From contig NZ_JALMDK010000001.1 in NCBI RefSeq assembly GCF_023094165.1, forward strand, positions 1,116,001 to 1,180,000: a DNA stretch of 64,000 nucleotides, given 5' to 3'. The stretch is from Crossiella sp. S99.2 (GTDB lineage Bacteria; Actinomycetota; Actinomycetes; Mycobacteriales; Pseudonocardiaceae). Below are positions 54,969 through 62,935 of the stretch, piece after piece. The notes under the pieces are model-generated. The model ran no database searches. It was not told the origin of the DNA and worked only from the letters and a program-made list of their open reading frames with translations. A program made the position numbers and the translations under genes. Positions within the stretch are counted from its first letter, which is position 1; the number at the start of each line of letters is the position of its first letter.

Positions 54969-57464
54969 GTGGGTGACGCCGAGACGCTTCTTGCGGGACT
55001 GGATCCGGAACAGCGCGCGGCGGTAGAGGCTCCACGGGGCCCGGTCTGCGTGCTGGCCGGAGCAGGCACCGGCAAGACCCGCACCATCACCCACCGCATC
55101 GCCTACCTGGTGCACCGGGGCCTGGTCGCCCCCGGCCAGGTGCTCGCGGTCAGCTTCACCAGCCGCGCGGCCGGTGAGATGCGCACCCGCCTGCGCGACC
55201 TGGGCGTGCACCAGGCCCAAGCCCGCACCTTCCACGCCGCCACCATGAAGCAGCTGCGCTACTTCTGGCCGCGCGTGGTCGGCGGCGATCCCTGGCAGCT
55301 CATCGACGGGAAGATGCGGGCCATCGCCCAGGCCGCCCGCCGCGTCGGCATGTCCACCGAAACCGAGATGCTGCGCGACCTGGCGGGCGAGATCGACTGG
55401 GCGAAGTCCTCACTCATCGCCCCTGTCGACTACGCCACGGCCGCAGCCAAAGCCACCCGCGACCTGCCCGCCGCCGCGGCGCAGATCGTGGCGGTCTACG
55501 AGTGCTACGAGAAGCTCAAATCCGGCGCCCGCATGCTCGATTTCAACGACTACCTGCTGCACACCGCGGCCGTCTTCGAGGAACACCCCGAGGTGGCCAC
55601 CGAGTTCCGCGACCGCTACCGCTGCTTCGTCGTCGACGAGTACCAGGACGTCACCCCCCTCCAGCAACGAGTCCTCGATGCCTGGCTGGGCGGCCGAGAC
55701 GACCTCACCGTCGTCGGCGACGCCAACCAGACCATCTACTCCTTCGCCGGCGCCGCCCCGCACTGGCTGCTGAACTTCCCCCGCCGCTACCCCGAAGCCA
55801 CCATCGTCCGCCTGGAACGCGACTACCGGTCGACTCCCGAGGTCGTCTCCCTGGCCAACCAGGTCATCAGCGGCGCCCGCGACCGCCCCAGCGGCTCCCG
55901 CCTCAAACTCATCGGCCAGCGCCCCAAGGGCCCCCGCCCACACTTCGCCGAGTTCGACGACGAGCCGGCCGAGGCCCACGCGGTAGCCCGCCGAATCGGC
56001 AAACTGCTCAAGTCAGGCGTCCCGGCCCACGAGATCGCGGTGCTGTTCCGCGTCAACGGCCAGTCCGAGGTCTACGAACAGGCCCTCACCGAGGCCGACA
56101 TCCCATACCTGGTCCGCGGCGGCGAACGCTTCTTCAACCGCCCCGAGGTCCGCCAGGCCATGCAGTCCATCCGCGCCGCGGCCCTGACCCGCCCCCGCAG
56201 CGAACCCCGCCCGGCTGACCTGGCCACCGAGCCACACCCGGCCGCCGAGCCCCGCCCCGCCGACTCAGCCCGCCCCGTCACCGAGTCGCACCCGGCCGCC
56301 GAGCTCCGCCCCGGCGCCGAGCCCCGCCCGGCTGCCGAGTCCCGCCCCGCCGATCTGGCCCGTCCCGTCGCCGAGCCCCGCCGCCCCGCCGAGTCGCACC
56401 CGGCCGACCCCACCGCCGAGCCGTACTCGCCCGGCCCCCACTCCGCGACCGCCACCGCCCTGGCCCACCGCGCCGCCGGCGTCCAGTCCCGCGTCGCCGA
56501 CCCCGAGGCCCAGCCCGCCCCCGCCGGTGCCGAGGCGCCCCCCGCCGTCGCCCCCCGGCCGCGCCTCTTCGACCTGCTCGCCGTGGTCCGCGCCGTGCTC
56601 GCCCCCCTCGGCCTCACCCCCCAGCCCCCCGCCGGCGGCGCCGCCCGCGAACGCTGGGAATCCCTCTCCGGCCTGCTCGGCGTGGCCGACGAACTGCTCA
56701 CCGCCCTGCCCGAGGCCGACCTGCGCCGCTTCTCCGCCGAACTCGACGCTCGCGCCGAGGCCCAGCACCCGCCCACCGTCGCCGGCGTCACCCTCGCCTC
56801 CATGCACGCGGCCAAGGGCCTGGAGTGGGACGCGGTGTTCCTGGTCGGGCTGGTCGAGGGCACGTTGCCGATCCAGCACGCCATCGGCGACACCCCGGCC
56901 GACGCGGCGGCGATCGAGGAGGAGCGGCGGCTCTTCTACGTCGGGATCACCCGGGCCAGGGAGCACCTGTGGCTGTCCTGGGCGCTGTCCAGGGCCGAGG
57001 GCGGCAAGCGGTACCGGCGGCGCAGCCGTTTCCTCAACGGACTGATGCCCGAGGACCACCCGGCCGCACTACCGGCCCGCGCGCACGGTGTGTCCGGCAA
57101 CACACTGTCTCGGCAATCGGTCAAACCGGGGTGCCGCGGTTGCGGTGGCGCGCTCATCGGCACCACCGCGATCAAGCTCGGCCGGTGTGCCGGTTGTCCG
57201 TCCACTGTGGACGAGGAGTTGCTCGCCCGGCTGCTCGCCTGGCGGGGTGCGCGGGCCAAACAACTCAAGGTCCCGCCCTATGTGGTCTTCACCGACGCCA
57301 CCCTCACCGCGATCGCCGAACAGCGTCCCGCCGACGACGCGGCGCTGGTGTCGATCTCCGGCATCGGCGCCACCAAGCTGACCCGGTTCGGCGCGGACGT
57401 GCTCGCGCTTGTGCACGGCGCGCAATCGTCTGACCACGGGGAAGACACACGATCGGGCAGTTGA
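54969..57464 (+). CDS. uvrD2: UvrD2-like SF1 DNA helicase with HRDC domain
   Basis: About 831 residues. SF1A helicase motifs include [52 protein letters not shown] and [14 protein letters not shown] cysteine module (CRGCGG, GRCAGC) and a C-terminal HRDC domain match mycobacterial UvrD2. About residues 405-530 hold a long Ala/Pro/Arg/Glu repeat insertion (AEPRPA and ESHPA units) between a normal [15 protein letters not shown] and the next helicase block. The GTG at 54969 begins just before homology. It is directly upstream of the whiB7 leader. Confidence 0.93.
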   Translation: MGDAETLLAGLDPEQRAAVEAPRGPVCVLAGAGTGKTRTITHRIAYLVHRGLVAPGQVLAVSFTSRAAGEMRTRLRDLGVHQAQARTFHAATMKQLRYFWPRVVGGDPWQLIDGKMRAIAQAARRVGMSTETEMLRDLAGEIDWAKSSLIAPVDYATAAAKATRDLPAAAAQIVAVYECYEKLKSGARMLDFNDYLLHTAAVFEEHPEVATEFRDRYRCFVVDEYQDVTPLQQRVLDAWLGGRDDLTVVGDANQTIYSFAGAAPHWLLNFPRRYPEATIVRLERDYRSTPEVVSLANQVISGARDRPSGSRLKLIGQRPKGPRPHFAEFDDEPAEAHAVARRIGKLLKSGVPAHEIAVLFRVNGQSEVYEQALTEADIPYLVRGGERFFNRPEVRQAMQSIRAAALTRPRSEPRPADLATEPHPAAEPRPADSARPVTESHPAAELRPGAEPRPAAESRPADLARPVAEPRRPAESHPADPTAEPYSPGPHSATATALAHRAAGVQSRVADPEAQPAPAGAEAPPAVAPRPRLFDLLAVVRAVLAPLGLTPQPPAGGAARERWESLSGLLGVADELLTALPEADLRRFSAELDARAEAQHPPTVAGVTLASMHAAKGLEWDAVFLVGLVEGTLPIQHAIGDTPADAAAIEEERRLFYVGITRAREHLWLSWALSRAEGGKRYRRRSRFLNGLMPEDHPAALPARAHGVSGNTLSRQSVKPGCRGCGGALIGTTAIKLGRCAGCPSTVDEELLARLLAWRGARAKQLKVPPYVVFTDATLTAIAEQRPADDAALVSISGIGATKLTRFGADVLALVHGAQSSDHGEDTRSGS

Positions 57465-57469
57465 AGAGC

Positions 57470-57515
57470 ATTTTGTAAAAAGCGGTTGCATGTCCGCGGG
57501 ACCGAGCAATAACCT
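57470..57515 (+). promoter_or_regulatory. Candidate WhiB7-type promoter for whiB7
   Basis: An AT-rich TTTTGTAAAAA (57470-57480) lies five bases upstream of a -35-like TTGCAT (57486-57491). An 18-base spacer leads to TAACCT (57510-57515). WhiB7 activates promoters that have an AT-rich patch just upstream of the -35, bound by its AT-hook, so autoregulation is likely. It sits six bases after the uvrD2 stop. Confidence 0.55.
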
Positions 57516-57587
57516 GCAACAGCCGGGTGCGAAGAGCCCCGAGCCCGCGAGACTCGATCTCGCCAACTGGGGAAGGGGGTGGATGTC

Positions 57588-57857
57588 GTGAAGAACCTGA
57601 TGATCATCGGAACTCCGGCCCACCCCTTGACCGGAAAATTCGGCCTGTCCGGCCACGGCATCAATGGTAACGGCGGCGCCCTGGGCGCCGGGGTGAATTC
57701 GCGGGTCGGCCTTGCCGCCCGGCGTTATGCCCAGATCCAGGGGACCACTGTGTTCGCAGCGTGGGCCCCCACCACCGTCACCGCCCTGATCCCGAGCGTC
57801 GTCGATGTGCCGAACACCGATGAGCGTCGCACGTCCGCGTTGGAGAGAAGTCCCTGA
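57588..57857 (+). CDS. Candidate upstream leader ORF of whiB7
   Basis: An 89-codon frame with GTG start after GGAAGGGGG, ending at a TGA inside a perfect 7-bp hairpin (57853-57869). The encoded peptide is Gly-rich near GHGINGNGGALGAG and has no known domain. whiB7 genes in other actinobacteria are controlled by transcription attenuation that depends on translation of a leader ORF, and this frame occupies the corresponding place. Whether the peptide is stable or only its translation matters is unknown; a much shorter ORF (ATG at 57583, two codons) is also present. Confidence 0.4.
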   Translation: MKNLMIIGTPAHPLTGKFGLSGHGINGNGGALGAGVNSRVGLAARRYAQIQGTTVFAAWAPTTVTALIPSVVDVPNTDERRTSALERSP

Positions 57858-57921
57858 CCCCAGGTCAGGAATGACCAACCTCTCGAGGCCGCGGACCCCC
57901 ACCAGGGACCGCGGCCTTTTT
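57853..57921 (+). terminator. whiB7 attenuator: antiterminator-type hairpin and intrinsic terminator
   Basis: A perfect 7-bp hairpin CCTGACC-CCA-GGTCAGG (57853-57869) is followed by a terminator with a perfect 9-bp stem, AGGCCGCGG (57886-57894) and CCGCGGCCT (57909-57917), then TTTTT. It ends 53 bases before the whiB7 start. This fits premature termination that ribosome stalling relieves. Confidence 0.75.
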
Positions 57922-57974
57922 GTCGCTCCACCCCAAAAAAAGCACAAAACCGTTGGTACTGAAGGAGAAACACC

Positions 57975-58349
57975 TTGTTTACCGTCACTGCTCCGTCCAC
58001 TCGTGACGTGGCCCCTACCGGCTGGGACACCTCGGCCGGTGTGACTGACCTGTTGGATGACGCGTCAGGTGCGGGCCTGAGCCTGCCCTGCCGCGTCAAC
58101 GACCCCGACCTGTGGTTCGCCGACACCCCCGCCGACCTCGAGGTCGCGAAGGGTTTGTGCGCTGGCTGCCCGGTGCTCGCCGAGTGCCTGGCCGGTGCGC
58201 TTACCCGTCGCGAGCCCTGGGGCGTCTGGGGCGGCGAGATCTTCGAGCGCGGTGTGGTCATCGCGAAGAAGCGCCCGCGTGGCCGGCCCCGCAAGACCGA
58301 CACCGTCGCGACCCCGGTCGCGACCCGCACTGAGGAGGCAGCGGCGTGA
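57975..58349 (+). CDS. whiB7: WhiB7 redox-sensitive transcriptional activator of antibiotic resistance
   Basis: About 124 residues with a TTG start and GAAGGAGAA upstream. Four cysteines (39, 62, 65, 71) bind a [4Fe-4S] cluster. The turn GVWGG is at 83-87, and the C-terminus carries the AT-hook RGRPRK at 102-107 that defines WhiB7. With the primary sigma factor it activates genes for resistance to ribosome-targeting antibiotics. Its place downstream of uvrD2 matches Rv3197A. The leader carries its promoter and attenuator. It overlaps the next small gene by GTGA. Confidence 0.95.
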   Translation: MFTVTAPSTRDVAPTGWDTSAGVTDLLDDASGAGLSLPCRVNDPDLWFADTPADLEVAKGLCAGCPVLAECLAGALTRREPWGVWGGEIFERGVVIAKKRPRGRPRKTDTVATPVATRTEEAAA

Positions 58350-58573
58350 ACACCAGCGGCGATGCCACCTTTTTCCTCGTCATGAACGTCGAACGCTCGA
58401 GCCAGGGATTCAAGACCATGCATCTGTACGAAGAACTGTCCAAAGTACGAATACAAGAGGCTCAACGGGTGTCGGCCGAGCGCAGGCTTGCCTGCGACCT
58501 CGCGTCGGCGCGCCGGTGGCGGAGGTTGTCCCAGTGGGCGGCCCGCCGCGCGGAGCGGTTCTCCGCGTCCTGA
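58346..58573 (+). CDS. Small basic protein coupled to whiB7
   Basis: About 75 residues, strongly basic (many Arg in ARRWRRLSQWAARRAERF). A strong GAGGAGG lies seven bases before the GTG at 58346, which overlaps the whiB7 stop. Translation might instead begin at the ATG at 58418, giving a 51-residue helical protein. No domain is recognised. Operon position suggests a role linked to the whiB7 response, perhaps nucleic-acid or ribosome binding; that is an inference. Confidence 0.55.
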   Translation: MNTSGDATFFLVMNVERSSQGFKTMHLYEELSKVRIQEAQRVSAERRLACDLASARRWRRLSQWAARRAERFSAS

Positions 58574-58601
58574 GCCCACACCCCAGCTGACCCTTCAACC
58601 C

Positions 58602-58636
58602 CGACAGGCGCCGCTACCCGTGAGCGGCGCCTGTCG
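58602..58636. terminator. Bidirectional terminator hairpin
   Basis: CGACAGGCGCCGCT pairs perfectly with AGCGGCGCCTGTCG across a seven-base loop, a 14-bp stem. It lies between the small basic protein gene (plus strand) and the terpene-cyclase-like gene (minus strand), so it can end both transcripts. No long poly-T follows on either strand. Confidence 0.8.
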
Positions 58637-58664
58637 GCGTTCCACCGGTCTAGTCCACTTAGTC

Positions 58665-60017
58665 CTACTGACCAGCGGGCAGTACCTCGCAACTGTGCTC
58701 GGCCCCCTGCTCACCCAGCCACCGGCTGTACCGGTACCGAGCCCCGAGCACCGCCGCCCGCACCACCCGCCGCGGCGCGAACAACACCGCCCCCACCCAC
58801 AACTCCGGCCAGGGCTCGTTCCGCCACGCCTCCAGGTGATCCATCCCCATGGCCACCGCCTGCCGCATCACCAGCGACCCGGGCGCCATCGCCAGCAAAC
58901 TGCTCACCGCGTAGGCCGTCTCCTCGACCGTCCCACCCCCGACCCCCCAGGACCCGTCGGCCCGCTGGGTCGACATCAGCCAGTCCACCGCGTCCCCCCG
59001 GACCCCGTCGTCCAACCCGTCCGCCGCCGCCAGCGCCAGCCAGGTCGCGTGATAGGGCGAGAGGTGCCAGCGGTGCTGCCAGTAGGCGCTCTCCGAGCGG
59101 TGATCGCGCAGCTGCCCGAGCACGTCGGCGAGCGCGGCCGAATGCCGCCCAGGATCAGTGGCCAGCGCCCCGATCAGATGGATCGGATCGACATCACTGC
59201 TGGTCAGCAGGCCGATGAGATCCTGATCGACCGGCAGTCCGCAATACCCGCGCAACGCCAGCAAGATCGCTAGTCGATCAGCCTCAGCACCTCCGCCCGC
59301 ACCCGCGCTCGTGTTCGCCAGTCCGTCCCCGCTCGGTACACCCAGCGCCGCCACCGACTGCCGGAGCAGCTCGCCCGGCACCTCCGACCGGGCCAGCGTC
59401 AGCGCCGTCCACAGCGTCTCCAGCTCCTCGACCGTGCCGAGGCAGAGGCTGGAATCGTTGGGCGCCAAGGGTTTCTCGCAGTGGGTGGCGACCAGGTCGG
59501 CCAGGTTGGGGTAGGGCAGCGGCAGGTTCAGCTCGCGGGCCCGGTGCAGCAGGATCGACAGGTGGGTGGCGAAGTGCGGCGGGCGGCGCGGATCGTCCTC
59601 GCGGACCCCGGACAGCGCGTTCCACAGGTAGGCGACGCCGGCGTGGGTGGCGGGCAGGACGTCCGGTCCGTCGTCCGGATCGGCCCGGTCGGCCTCGGTC
59701 AGCGCGACCACCGCGGCCAGTGTGTTCAGGCACCGGTCCGGTGCGAACGGGATCGCGCCGCCCCAGGACCCGTGGCGGTGCTGGGTGTCCAGTAACCAGC
59801 CGGTCTGCAGTGGGTCCAGGTGGCCGTCGGTGAGCGCGGCGACAGTGCGGAACGCGCTGGAAGTGGTGTGCTCCGGCATCGCGGGCTCAGCCAGCAGACG
59901 CTGGATCGCCGGCTCTGGACAGTCCTGGTGGCTCGACACAGCGGCGAAGATTTCCACGACGCTGTTTCTGTCCGCCAGACACTTTTGGGCAAGCTTGGCT
60001 GTTCGTTCCGCCAGCAA
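58665..60017 (-). CDS. Class II terpene cyclase-like protein with an altered DxDD motif
   Basis: About 450 residues. The fold is of the class II terpene cyclase / squalene-hopene type, with QW-like repeats DTQHRHGSWGG near 77-87 and STQRADGSWGVGG near the C-terminus, and the block DRCLNTLAAVVALTEAD typical of bacterial diterpene cyclases. Where DxDD is expected it has DVDP (275-278): the central Asp, the proton donor, is kept and the last is Pro. Activity is therefore uncertain. No class I partner is adjacent; the encapsulin terpene locus is about 30 kb away. It is divergent from a response regulator gene. Confidence 0.78.
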   Translation of the reverse strand: MLAERTAKLAQKCLADRNSVVEIFAAVSSHQDCPEPAIQRLLAEPAMPEHTTSSAFRTVAALTDGHLDPLQTGWLLDTQHRHGSWGGAIPFAPDRCLNTLAAVVALTEADRADPDDGPDVLPATHAGVAYLWNALSGVREDDPRRPPHFATHLSILLHRARELNLPLPYPNLADLVATHCEKPLAPNDSSLCLGTVEELETLWTALTLARSEVPGELLRQSVAALGVPSGDGLANTSAGAGGGAEADRLAILLALRGYCGLPVDQDLIGLLTSSDVDPIHLIGALATDPGRHSAALADVLGQLRDHRSESAYWQHRWHLSPYHATWLALAAADGLDDGVRGDAVDWLMSTQRADGSWGVGGGTVEETAYAVSSLLAMAPGSLVMRQAVAMGMDHLEAWRNEPWPELWVGAVLFAPRRVVRAAVLGARYRYSRWLGEQGAEHSCEVLPAGQ

Positions 60018-60138
60018 CTCATGCGCTAACGGCTAGGAGCGCGCGTGTTCGGCCCAGCGTGGAGGACGGCCGTTCGGCTGCTCAGCGGTAACCCGAACGG
60101 GTGCATACTCAGAATACTGGTCAGTCACATCGTCGTGG

Positions 60139-60233
60139 GCTCGGTAAACGGCTCGGCAAACGGCGGGTGAACCACTGCTCGTCGCCGCTCCGGCACGTTC
60201 GCCAGACTCGGCCGACTGGATGACTAGCCAGTC
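60139..60233. promoter_or_regulatory. Direct and inverted repeats in the terpene cyclase / response regulator gap
   Basis: The 302-base divergent gap (60018-60319) has no gene. It contains a tandem 12-mer, GCTCGGTAAACG and GCTCGGCAAACG, at 60139-60162, and an inverted repeat GACTGG-N8-CCAGTC at 60214-60233. Both are plausible operator elements for one or both genes. No promoter hexamers are assigned with confidence. Confidence 0.4.
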
Positions 60234-60319
60234 AGTCAGGATCCAGGCCAGACTTAGCCATCCGACCTATCTGGTTGGGATACCTATCCACAGTGCGAAA
60301 AATCTGTTGGGGTGCAGAG

Positions 60320-61057
60320 ATGACGCTGATGACGAGAACAGCGCCAGTCCTTCGACGAGACCACACATCGGAGCGATCCAGTGTTCCTAGTCCCGACCGC
60401 ATGGGTTTGATCACAGTCGGTATCGCCGACGACGAGATCCTCATCCGCACCGGCGTCCGCGGCGTGCTGGACCGCGCCGCGGAGATCGTCGTGGTGGGCG
60501 AGGCCAAGGACGGCCACGGCGCCGTGGACCTGGTGCGCACGCACCGGCCACGGGTGCTGCTGCTCGACGCGGTGATGCCCGGAACGGACGCGCTGGCCGC
60601 CCTCCGGGTGATCCGCCGTCACTCTCCGCTGACCCGCGTGGTCATGCTGGCCAACCCGGCCGCGGGCGAGCTGTTGCTGCCCGCCCTGCGAGCGGGTGCG
60701 GTCGGCTTCCTGCCCAAGACCGGCAGGCCGGAGGAGCTGGTCAACGCGGTCCGCGTGGTAGCGGCGGGGGACGCCATCCTGTCCCCGGCGGCCACCCGCA
60801 GCCTGGTCGACCACGTGGCAGGCGCCGAGGCGGACCGCCGTGACCGGGCCTCCCACCGGGTCCGTGCCCTGACCAAGCGCGAACGCGAGGTCCTGGTGCA
60901 CGTCGCCAAGGGCATGGCCAACGCCAAGATCGCCAGGGTGATGTGCCTGAGCGAAAGCTCGATCAAGGCCCACGTCAGCCGCATGCTGACCAAGCTGCGC
61001 TGTGACAACCGGGTGCAGGCCGCGCTCATCGCCCACGATGCCGCGATCATCAACTAG
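60320..61057 (+). CDS. NarL/LuxR-family response regulator
   Basis: About 245 residues. Receiver domain with IADDEILIRTGV, phospho-acceptor Asp83 in LLLDAVMPG and Lys in GFLPKTG; LuxR-type helix-turn-helix at the C-terminus (LTKREREVLVHVAKGMANAKIA, then SSIKAHVSRMLTKL). The ATG at 60320 follows GGGGTG; a later ATG at 60401 lacks a ribosome binding site. No histidine kinase gene adjoins it, so it is an orphan here. It faces away from the class II terpene-cyclase-like gene and may control it. Confidence 0.88.
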   Translation: MTLMTRTAPVLRRDHTSERSSVPSPDRMGLITVGIADDEILIRTGVRGVLDRAAEIVVVGEAKDGHGAVDLVRTHRPRVLLLDAVMPGTDALAALRVIRRHSPLTRVVMLANPAAGELLLPALRAGAVGFLPKTGRPEELVNAVRVVAAGDAILSPAATRSLVDHVAGAEADRRDRASHRVRALTKREREVLVHVAKGMANAKIARVMCLSESSIKAHVSRMLTKLRCDNRVQAALIAHDAAIIN

Positions 61058-61073
61058 GCGCTAACGTCAGCAC

Positions 61074-61259
61074 ATGGGCGAGCCTGACCCGCCGATGTGC
61101 CTCCGCTGCGGCAGCCAACGTGACCAGGACAGCGATCCGGCTGTGCTGCTCGCCTGGTCAGCCGAACGCACCACCCGCGGCACCCGCTGGCTGTGCCCCG
61201 ACTGCGCACGCGCCCACGTGCGCGACATCGAGGGCAAACTGCCCGACGAGTACTGGTGA
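61074..61259 (+). CDS. Small zinc-ribbon protein
   Basis: 61 residues with two CxxC pairs, CLRCGS and CPDCAR, that can bind one zinc ion. The rest is charged, ending DEYW. Such small ribbon proteins are common in actinomycetes and their function is unknown. It lies 16 bases after the response regulator gene on the same strand. The 282 bases after it (61260-61541) are GC-rich with no gene I can support; a TCGGGTGACCCGA palindrome is at 61499. Confidence 0.7.
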   Translation: MGEPDPPMCLRCGSQRDQDSDPAVLLAWSAERTTRGTRWLCPDCARAHVRDIEGKLPDEYW

Positions 61260-61541
61260 CCCTGCCCCGGGCCCAGCCCTCCTCGGCCAGCCGGCCCACC
61301 CAGCACCACTCCGGACAGCCGCCCTCTCCGGCCCCGCGCAGTCGCGCCGCGCCGAGCGGCGCCGACGCTTCCGCACCCAGTCGCGCCCCCGTGTAACCGC
61401 TCGCGCGCGCAGGCGGACCCCTGCGCCAAGCACGCTGATCGCAGCTCACCGACCCAGTCCGCAGGCAGGTTCCGCAGGCCCAGGCCCGATTTCGCGCGTC
61501 GGGTGACCCGACCCGTGCCGCCCCGGCCTGGTGGTGGGTGC

Positions 61542-62858
61542 TCAGTCTTCGTTGGCGAAGCCGGGTTGCCAGCGGGTCACGATGTCCAGCAGGGAGGTTT
61601 CCGCGTCCAGTTGGCACAGGATGCCGATGGAGCCGAAGGTCACCCGGTGGATCAGCAGGTATTGCGGCGGCAGGTTCAGGGACCGGCCGGTGCGGAAGTC
61701 CGGGCCGCGCAGGTCGCTGATCCGTTCGGCCTGGCCCTGCAGCCAGGACCGGGTGAAGTGGAACTGGTCCGTGCGCAGTGGATCGACGAACGGGCCGAGG
61801 TAGGCCAGCACGTCCTCGGCGGAGAGTTCCGCGTCGGGGCGGATGAAACCCTCGCCGCGCAACCGGTCCAGCATGTCGTCGGAGCGGCCCTCCAGGGCCA
61901 GCCGGGTGACCACGCCCAGGGTCTCGGGCAGGCCGTCGGGGAGCTGGGCGCAGGCGCCGAAGTCGAGCACGCACAGCCTGCCGTCGGGCAGCACCAGGAA
62001 GTTGCCGGGGTGCGGGTCGGCGTGCAGCAGCCCGGTGCGGGCCGGGGCGGAGAAGTGGAACTCGGCCAGCCGGCCGCCGACCTCGTTCCGTTCCACCCGC
62101 TCGCCGTCCCGGATGATCGCCGACAGCGGGGTGCCGGTGACCCACTCGGTGACCATCACCCTCGGCGCGCTGGCCACCACCCTGGGCACGAGCACCCGCT
62201 CGTCCCCGGCGAAGGCGGTGGCGAAGGTGCGCTGGTTGGTGGCCTCGTTGCGGTAGTCCAGTTCCTCGACCATCCGCTCCCGCAACTCGGTGAGCAGCGG
62301 CTTGACCTCCATGCCCGGCACCACGGCCTGGAACAACCGGCTGAAGCGCTCCAACTGGCGCAGGTCGGCCAGCAACGCCTCGTCCGCGCCCGGGTACTGC
62401 ACCTTGACCGCGACCTCGCGCCCGTCGTGCCACACCGCGCGGTGCACCTGTCCGATGCTCGCCGCGGCCGCGGGTTCGTCGGAGAACTCGGTGAACCGCT
62501 TGGCCCAGCCGCTGCCGAGCTGTTCGGCCAGCACCCGGTGCACCGTCTTGGCGGGCAACGCGGGCGCGGCGGACTGGAGCTTGGTCAGCGCCTCGCGGTA
62601 CGGCGCGGCCATCTCCTCGGGAATGGCCGCCTCGAACACGCTCAGCGCCTGGCCGAACTTCATCGCCCCGCCCTTGAGCTGCCCGAGCACCGCGAACAAC
62701 TGCTCCGCGGTCTTGGCGGACATCTCCGCGCTGATCTCCTCGGCGCTGCGCCCGACCAGGCGCTTGCCCCAGCCGGCGGCGACACGTCCCGCCACGCCGA
62801 GCGGCAGGCTGGCGAGCTTGGCCGTGCGAGCGACGGCACGGCGCGGGATCTCAGTCAC
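61542..62858 (-). CDS. ABC1/AarF (UbiB-type) atypical kinase
   Basis: About 438 residues. The KxGQ motif appears as KFGQALS, with the Ala-rich nucleotide loop AAAASIGQVHRA, the lysine in VAVKVQYPG, the catalytic HADPHPGNF and the metal-binding LDFGA. This is the ADCK/UbiB family, which acts in quinone or lipid metabolism. Its M. tuberculosis counterpart Rv3197 is next to whiB7. ATG start at 62858. Confidence 0.93.
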   Translation of the reverse strand: MTEIPRRAVARTAKLASLPLGVAGRVAAGWGKRLVGRSAEEISAEMSAKTAEQLFAVLGQLKGGAMKFGQALSVFEAAIPEEMAAPYREALTKLQSAAPALPAKTVHRVLAEQLGSGWAKRFTEFSDEPAAAASIGQVHRAVWHDGREVAVKVQYPGADEALLADLRQLERFSRLFQAVVPGMEVKPLLTELRERMVEELDYRNEATNQRTFATAFAGDERVLVPRVVASAPRVMVTEWVTGTPLSAIIRDGERVERNEVGGRLAEFHFSAPARTGLLHADPHPGNFLVLPDGRLCVLDFGACAQLPDGLPETLGVVTRLALEGRSDDMLDRLRGEGFIRPDAELSAEDVLAYLGPFVDPLRTDQFHFTRSWLQGQAERISDLRGPDFRTGRSLNLPPQYLLIHRVTFGSIGILCQLDAETSLLDIVTRWQPGFANED

Positions 62859-62935
62859 CGAGCGATTCTCCCCCGAGTTCGACGGCAGTCGGGACAGACC
62901 CGGTCACACCGGGACCGGCCCACCCAGTTGTCTGC

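Noticed and set aside
57069..57947. Minus-strand frames over the uvrD2 3' end and whiB7 leader
   Set aside because: They run through the HRDC domain and the attenuator on the opposite strand and have no ribosome binding site or domain.
58644..58659. ACCGGTCTAGTCCACT, close to a DasR (dre) site
   Set aside because: It differs from the consensus at two positions and lies between convergent gene ends, where a DasR operator would have no promoter to control.
61260..61541. Overlapping short Ala/Pro/Arg-rich frames after the zinc-ribbon gene
   Set aside because: No ribosome binding sites or domains, and equally good frames exist on both strands, as expected by chance at this GC content.
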